From NCBI GenBank assembly GCA_024280875.1, contig JAJRPH010000491.1:1-9870 (forward strand): 9,870 nt of DNA. The letters run 5' to 3'. The translations under genes were made by a program, and so were the position numbers. Within the stretch, counting starts at the first letter, position 1. Each line of letters begins with the position of its first letter. A model generated the notes under the pieces. That model was not told the DNA's origin, made no database searches, and worked only from the letters and a program-made list of their open reading frames with translations. Shown piece after piece: positions 6,006-9,870 of the stretch. This stretch comes from Deltaproteobacteria bacterium (GTDB lineage Bacteria > Desulfobacterota > Desulfobacteria > Desulfobacterales > Desulfosalsimonadaceae).

Positions 6006-6809
6006 TTATTTTTTCTTGCGGGCTTTTAAAATGAGTTGATCATACTCCCGGCAATATTCCGGAAGATCCTTCTTGACAAAAACACCCCGTTCAATCAGTT
6101 CCGGATCCGTCTTTATTTTATCTGATCCCATGCGAACGGTCCGGTTTTTATACGTTTTAAGCATATCCACGGCATCACCTGCTTTGTTGCGCCGTCCAAA
6201 ATGGGTAGGACACTGACTCAATACTTCAAGCATAGAAAATCCTTTGTGAACAATTGCCTGCTGGATCAAATCCGATAACTCATGGATATGATATGTAGTG
6301 GTCCTGGCGACAAATGTTGCCCCGGCAGCAACAGCCAGATCGACAATATCAAAAGCATGATCAATATTGCCGTAAGGCGCAGTGGTCCCAATTGAGCCAT
6401 AGCCGGAAAGCGGTGAAAACTGGCCCCCGGTCATTCCGTAAATCCGGTTGTTCATGACAATGGCTGTCATCTCGATATTCCGGCGGGCAGCATGAATAAA
6501 ATGATTGCCGCCAATCGCAAGGGCATCGCCATCACCCATAGGCACAATAACATTAAGCTCGGGTTTGCTCATTTTTACGCCGGTGGCAAACGCCAGGGCG
6601 CGGCCATGAAGCGTATGCATGGAATGGAAATCAACATAACCGGATATACGGGCGGAACAACCGATACCGGAGACCATGACAATATCTTTTTTGTTCAATC
6701 CTAAATTATCAACCGCCTGTAGAAGAGCGTTTAAAATAATCCCATGCCCGCAACCCGCACACCACATGTGAGGAAAAAACCGTTCCCGGATATAATCTTT
6801 GACGGCCAT
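6006..6809 (-). CDS. korB: 2-oxoacid:ferredoxin oxidoreductase, beta (thiamine diphosphate) subunit
   Basis: 267 residues, typical for KorB. WCAGCGHG (16-23) supplies two cysteines and GIGCS (48-52) a third that in this family ligate a 4Fe-4S cluster near the cofactor. GDGDALAIGGNH (92-103) followed by MNN at 119-121 is the thiamine-diphosphate/Mg motif. GMTGGQFSPLS (125-135) and TTAPYGNID (142-150) are common in the 2-oxoglutarate and 2-oxoisovalerate branches. The subunit carries out decarboxylation of the 2-oxoacid and passes electrons to the Fe-S centres. Start ATG at 6809 has AAGGAG about 9 bases upstream, lying within the end of korA; only 3 bases separate the two genes. The lysine-rich end (KARKKK) is simply the C-terminus. 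Substrate 2-oxoglutarate is most likely, but 2-oxoisovalerate cannot be excluded. Confidence 0.95.
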   Translation of the reverse strand: MAVKDYIRERFFPHMWCAGCGHGIILNALLQAVDNLGLNKKDIVMVSGIGCSARISGYVDFHSMHTLHGRALAFATGVKMSKPELNVIVPMGDGDALAIGGNHFIHAARRNIEMTAIVMNNRIYGMTGGQFSPLSGYGSIGTTAPYGNIDHAFDIVDLAVAAGATFVARTTTYHIHELSDLIQQAIVHKGFSMLEVLSQCPTHFGRRNKAGDAVDMLKTYKNRTVRMGSDKIKTDPELIERGVFVKKDLPEYCREYDQLILKARKKK

Positions 6810-6812
6810 GGC

Positions 6813-7961
6813 TCAGACTCCTTTTCCCTGTATCACACGCAGGATATTTCTGATATCTGTGGGGGTTATGAGCTCACCGTCGATCCGGTTGGCCAGAAAT
6901 ATTTTTTCAGGCACATCAACAGCCAGCCTGACTTGCTGAAGTACCTGGCCCATGTTCATCTCCACAACCACTGTAAACTTTACCTCCTTACAGACTTCGC
7001 GAACAATATCAGATGGAAAGGGCCAGAGCGTCTGAAGTTCAAGCAATCCGAGTTTCTCCCCCCTGCGCCGCCGATTCTCCACCAGGTGAAGTGCGGAACG
7101 CGCGGACGCACCATAGGAGATCAGCAGAACATCCGCGTCTTTCACATGGTGCTTACGAAACCGGGCAATCTGATGACTGTTATTTTCTATTTTATCAACC
7201 AGGTGACGGATGAGCCCATAAACAATTTTCGGGTTGTCCGAAGGAAATCCCCACATGTCGTGATAAAGTCCGGTTACATTATAACGGTGCTCGTCTCCGA
7301 AATCCGACATCGGAAGGCGTCCGTCTTCCCGGGGAAGATATGGATGATAATCAATTCCGCTTTTTACCGCTGTGCGAAGACGTTTTACCAGTCGAAGATC
7401 ATCGGGTTCCGGTATTTCAATTTTTTCTCTCAAGTGCCCGGTTATTTCATCAAGCAATAAAATAACCGGGGTCCGGTATGTTTCCGCAAAATTAAATGCC
7501 TCCACGGTCATCCGAAAAATATCCTGGTGATTTGAGGCAGTCAGGGCAATAATTGAATGGTCGCCATGAGTACCGTAACGCGCCTGGTTAACATCTCCCT
7601 GCCCGGCATGAGTGGGAAGTCCTGTTGAAGGGCCACCTCGCATGACATCGACGATAACGCACGGGATCTCCGCCATTACTGCATATCCCAACGCTTCCTG
7701 CACCAATGAAAAACCGGGACCGCTGGTGGCGGTCATGACCTTATGGCCGGTTAAAGAGGCCCCGATAATTGCGCAAAGCGATGAAATCTCATCTTCCATT
7801 TGCAAAAACTTACCGCCGATCCGGGGTAGACGGCTTGCCATCTGTTCGGCTATTTCGGTTGATGGAGTAATAGGATATCCGGCAAAAAATTCAATTCCCG
7901 CATAAAGGGCGGCTTCCACGCAAACATCATTGCCTTGAAGGAATTTGATTCTTTTATTCAT
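6813..7961 (-). CDS. korA: 2-oxoacid:ferredoxin oxidoreductase, alpha subunit
   Basis: 382 residues, the normal KorA length. Visible family features are GYPITPSTEIAE (28-39), MEDEIS (55-60), TATSGPGFSL (77-86), RGGPSTGLPT (108-117) and YGTHGD (129-134), all part of the pyrimidine-binding and substrate-facing region; the C-terminal half (from ~260) holds the transketolase-C-like domain. It pairs with KorB to form the active site in the cytoplasm. ATG at 7961 overlaps the last 8 bases of korD and is preceded by GGAGG at 7-base spacing, a strong site. The RGGPSTGLPT motif is shared by 2-oxoglutarate and 2-oxoisovalerate enzymes. I favour 2-oxoglutarate because of the D-A-B-C layout with a short dicluster ferredoxin, but the neighbouring leuCD genes keep a branched-chain substrate possible. 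Confidence 0.94.
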   Translation of the reverse strand: MNKRIKFLQGNDVCVEAALYAGIEFFAGYPITPSTEIAEQMASRLPRIGGKFLQMEDEISSLCAIIGASLTGHKVMTATSGPGFSLVQEALGYAVMAEIPCVIVDVMRGGPSTGLPTHAGQGDVNQARYGTHGDHSIIALTASNHQDIFRMTVEAFNFAETYRTPVILLLDEITGHLREKIEIPEPDDLRLVKRLRTAVKSGIDYHPYLPREDGRLPMSDFGDEHRYNVTGLYHDMWGFPSDNPKIVYGLIRHLVDKIENNSHQIARFRKHHVKDADVLLISYGASARSALHLVENRRRRGEKLGLLELQTLWPFPSDIVREVCKEVKFTVVVEMNMGQVLQQVRLAVDVPEKIFLANRIDGELITPTDIRNILRVIQGKGV

Positions 7962-8178
7962 TGCCGTCCTCCGTTTTACTGCAAATCACTTCAATGGCCA
8001 GGTCAGGACATCTTAGTTCACATTGCCGGCAGCAGATGCAATCCTCAGGCCGGACGGCTTTGGCTTTTTGCTCATTATCAAGTTCCAGAACCTGTTTAGG
8101 ACAAAATTCAACGCAGATTCCACAACCTTTACACCATGACGGATCTATATGGTAGGCCTGAAGTTTTTTCTTTCCCAT
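7954..8178 (-). CDS. korD: 2-oxoacid:ferredoxin oxidoreductase, delta (dicluster ferredoxin) subunit
   Basis: 74 residues with two complete 4Fe-4S motifs: C16xxC19xxC22xxxC26P and C47xxC50xxC53xxxC57P. This is the electron-transfer subunit that conveys electrons from the KorB active site to free ferredoxin. The start at 8178 has only a weak upstream purine run (GAAAGACAGGC); an alternative internal start is unlikely because the N-terminal lysine-rich segment leads straight into the first cluster. It opens the korDABC set, lies 58 bases after leuD, and its stop overlaps the korA start by 8 bases. An extra Cys at 66 lies outside the motifs. Confidence 0.93.
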   Translation of the reverse strand: MGKKKLQAYHIDPSWCKGCGICVEFCPKQVLELDNEQKAKAVRPEDCICCRQCELRCPDLAIEVICSKTEDGNE

Positions 8179-8208
8179 GCCTGTCTTTCAATCAATTTTT
8201 TAATCAAT

Positions 8209-8214
8209 ATTATA
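8209..8214 (-). promoter_or_regulatory. Possible -10 box ahead of korD
   Basis: On the minus strand a perfect TATAAT lies about 30 bases before the korD start, in the 58-base leuD-korD gap. No recognisable -35 box sits 16-18 bases upstream and there is no extended -10 TG. It may be an internal promoter giving kor expression apart from leuCD, or chance in an AT-rich gap. Confidence 0.22.
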
Positions 8215-8236
8215 TCCTACACCTTAAACCAATCCT

Positions 8237-8761
8237 TTAATAATTCTTGTCCGCATAATCAACCCATCCGCCGGCTTTTACCAGTGCGCGATCAAAACCT
8301 GAAATAGAAAACGATATTTCGGATTCTTTGCCGTCCGCCTTTATAATAAAGCGGTTATTTTCAAAATCCGTCTCAATGATCGTTTGTTTATCTAAAAATT
8401 CAACAAACAGCCGATCAATCTCTTCTGCGGGCAATTCAACTGCCATCATTCCGCAATTAAACATATTCTGGCGAAAAATCCGCGCATAGCTTTCTGCGAT
8501 CACCAGGTTAATGCCGTTGACTTCAAGGGCCCACGGGGCATGTTCCCGTGAAGAGCCGCAGCCGAAATTCGAACGGGTAATGATAATGCTTTTGCCGCTG
8601 ATATCCTTTTCAGGATCAAACCCTTCAAATTTCAGGTCCTCCAGCAAATACGGTTTTAAGGCTTCTTTGGTAATTTCCGTTAAATACCGCGCCGGTATTA
8701 TTTCATCCGTATTAATATCTGCACGATCCAGAAAAAGAATTTGTCCGTTAAAATTCTTCAT
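8237..8761 (-). CDS. leuD: 3-isopropylmalate dehydratase small subunit (or related aconitase-family hydratase)
   Basis: 174 residues, in the range of the short LeuD/homoaconitase small subunits. ADINTDEIIPARYLTE (14-29) contains the substrate-recognition loop (YLTE at 26-29), and NFGCGSSREHAPWAL (65-79) is the family's most conserved block, followed by ESYARIFRQNMFNCG (90-104). With the Fe-S large subunit LeuC it forms the swivel part of an isomerase that dehydrates and rehydrates a 2-hydroxy-dicarboxylate, normally 2- to 3-isopropylmalate in leucine synthesis. The loop is neither the classical isopropylmalate nor homoaconitate version I remember, so the substrate is open. The start ATG at 8761 has AGGA about 10 bases upstream. 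A palindromic repeat separates it from leuC; korD follows after 58 bases. Confidence 0.9.
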   Translation of the reverse strand: MKNFNGQILFLDRADINTDEIIPARYLTEITKEALKPYLLEDLKFEGFDPEKDISGKSIIITRSNFGCGSSREHAPWALEVNGINLVIAESYARIFRQNMFNCGMMAVELPAEEIDRLFVEFLDKQTIIETDFENNRFIIKADGKESEISFSISGFDRALVKAGGWVDYADKNY

Positions 8762-8806
8762 TTTTTATATTCCTATATCTTGATAGTCTCATTAAAATCC
8801 AGATTC

Positions 8807-8933
8807 TGACGGCAAAGTATAAAAGTTCAAATTCAAGGCGCGCAAATTCTGAGTAATGATTCGTACTTTTCGTACTATGAAGAAACGAAGAATGTTGCGC
8901 AACGCAGAAGTTGGACTTTTTACGAAGCTGTCA
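8807..8933. repeat. 127-bp imperfect palindromic element between leuC and leuD
   Basis: The two halves are imperfect inverted copies: TGACGGCAAAGTATAAAAGT at 8807-8826 pairs with TGACAGCTTCGTAAAAAGT read from 8933 leftward. Further in, TTCAAATTC-type and GCGCAA/ATTCT blocks also pair, meeting at a centre with gtac-tttt-cgtac (8863-8875). Mismatches occur throughout, so it is an ageing hairpin. It resembles large palindromic repeats that I remember as dispersed in Desulfobacterales genomes. The outermost TGA is the leuC stop codon. It contains no gene and probably forms a long hairpin in the leuC-leuD transcript. Confidence 0.75.
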
Positions 8934-9870
8934 AATATTGTACAATTTTGAATTTGTGATGTAACCGGCAATTGCCGTTGCGGCTGCAGTAGCGGGGCTC
9001 ATAAGATGAACCATACCGCCTTTTCCCATTCTCCCGAAAAAATTCCGGTTCGTCGTGGACGCACAGACTTCACCTTCAGCAATAACACCGTTACTCATTC
9101 CTAAGCATGCGCCGCAGGTGGGATTAGTGACACAGAATCCGGCGTCCATAAATATTTTGATAATGCCCTCTTCCAGCGCCATGTTGAAAATTGCCGGTGT
9201 TGCCGGGGACACTATCCCTCGAACAGCATCACTGACTTTTCCACCTTTTAACACTTCGGCCGCTACCCGGAGATCTTCGATTCTCCCATTGGTACAGGAA
9301 CCGATATACACCTGATTTACCGGTGTACCGTCCATTTCACTAACCGGCTTGACGGTGTCCGGCTTATACCCGTAGGTCACCTGAGGCGAAAGACCGCCGG
9401 CATCTATTGTGATCACATCATCATATTCCGCGTCAGAATCCGGACAAAATTCCCGAAAAGCCGTCAAAGCAGCCTGTTTAGACTCATATTCATCAGAAAT
9501 AAAGGACCAGAGATAGTCCACCGTGGTCATATCCGGATAGCATATGCCACAGGTTCCACCAGCTTCAATCGCCATATTGCAAAGTGTCATCCGCGCTTCC
9601 ATGCTCATTGCTTCAACTACCGGTCCGGCAAATTCAATGACTTTATTGGTTGCACCGTTAACTCCCAGCTGACCGATAATTGAAAGAATCACATCTTTGG
9701 CATATACCCCTTCTGGCATCATTCCGGTGATTTCAATTTTTATGGTTTTGGGATAGTGAAACGCACAAACACCTTTTAAAATCCCCACTTCCAGATCGGT
9801 GGTTCCGACACCAGCTGCAAACGCACCAAAAGCGCCATGGGTACAGGTATGGGAATCTCCCATAATAATA
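8931..9870 (-). CDS. leuC: 3-isopropylmalate dehydratase large subunit (partial)
   Basis: The frame is open to the right edge; about 312 residues of an expected ~420 are present, lacking the N-terminus. The sequence enters at IIMGDSHTCTHGAFGAF, the conserved GDSHT region. Counting from the Met at 9863, Cys190 (GSCTNGR), Cys250 and Cys253 (NPTCGACLGM) are the three 4Fe-4S ligands of the aconitase family, and CASTTNRNFFGRMG (267-280) and MSPATAAATAIAGYI (288-302) are further signature blocks. The protein is the catalytic Fe-S half of a cytoplasmic hydro-lyase with LeuD. It belongs to the shorter LeuC type also used for homoaconitase, so isopropylmalate is the likely but not certain substrate. 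The final residues (NSKLYNI) and the TGA fall at the edge of the palindromic element. Confidence 0.93.
   Translation of the reverse strand, partial: IIMGDSHTCTHGAFGAFAAGVGTTDLEVGILKGVCAFHYPKTIKIEITGMMPEGVYAKDVILSIIGQLGVNGATNKVIEFAGPVVEAMSMEARMTLCNMAIEAGGTCGICYPDMTTVDYLWSFISDEYESKQAALTAFREFCPDSDAEYDDVITIDAGGLSPQVTYGYKPDTVKPVSEMDGTPVNQVYIGSCTNGRIEDLRVAAEVLKGGKVSDAVRGIVSPATPAIFNMALEEGIIKIFMDAGFCVTNPTCGACLGMSNGVIAEGEVCASTTNRNFFGRMGKGGMVHLMSPATAAATAIAGYITNSKLYNI

Noticed and set aside
6744..7460. 238-codon open frame on the plus strand opposite the korA-korB junction
   Set aside because: Both minus-strand genes here have unmistakable enzyme motifs; the antisense translation has no recognisable domain and lacks a ribosome site.

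Overview
The window looks like a piece of a mesophilic, anaerobic Desulfobacterota chromosome, most plausibly Desulfobacterales-like (sulfate-reducer type). This rests on a four-gene 2-oxoacid:ferredoxin oxidoreductase with a separate small ferredoxin subunit, on acyl-CoA metabolism genes, on a HEAT-repeat protein paired with an HD-GYP protein, and on a tiny (D/E)RR-repeat protein of a kind I associate with that group. This is inference from gene content; no rRNA or other marker is present. Nearly everything is encoded on the minus strand, so the natural reading order is right to left.

Right part (5455-9870, minus): the 3' three quarters of leuC, a 127-bp imperfect palindromic repeat whose outer edge supplies the leuC stop codon, leuD, then korD-korA-korB-korC packed with overlaps or gaps of 2-3 bases. 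LeuCD is an aconitase-family hydro-lyase (probably isopropylmalate isomerase). KorDABC is a thiamine-diphosphate and Fe-S enzyme that decarboxylates a 2-oxoacid (probably 2-oxoglutarate) to its acyl-CoA with ferredoxin as electron carrier. The two blocks are probably co-transcribed.

Middle part (3368-5418): a gene graveyard around one intact gene. Opposite korC lies the plus-strand C-terminal stub of an alpha/beta hydrolase (5230-5418). It abuts, almost base to base, an acyl-CoA dehydrogenase relic (4474-5237) that has lost its N-terminus, about 160-170 central residues and its C-terminal extension. A 74-bp nested palindrome (4402-4475) follows at the relic's final stop. Next is an intact enoyl-CoA hydratase/isomerase (3577-4347), and directly after its stop a 68-residue relic of the C-terminus of a 4-hydroxybutyryl-CoA dehydratase/4-HPA-hydroxylase family protein (3368-3574). 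The pieces suggest a former CoA-thioester degradation cluster that collapsed by several deletions.

Left part: a 47-residue plus-strand arginine-repeat microprotein (3180-3323) with a near-perfect Shine-Dalgarno, a roughly 490-bp AT-rich non-coding stretch (2690-3179) with palindromic candidate operator sites, then a minus-strand pair: a 551-aa HEAT-repeat protein (1034-2689) overlapping by 17 bases the start of an HD-GYP-type protein that runs off the left edge (1-1050). These two appear to share a diverged N-terminal module and probably act together in signalling.

The clearest points of interest are the sharply bounded gene relics, the two palindromic elements that both begin at an upstream gene's stop codon, and the arginine-repeat microprotein.
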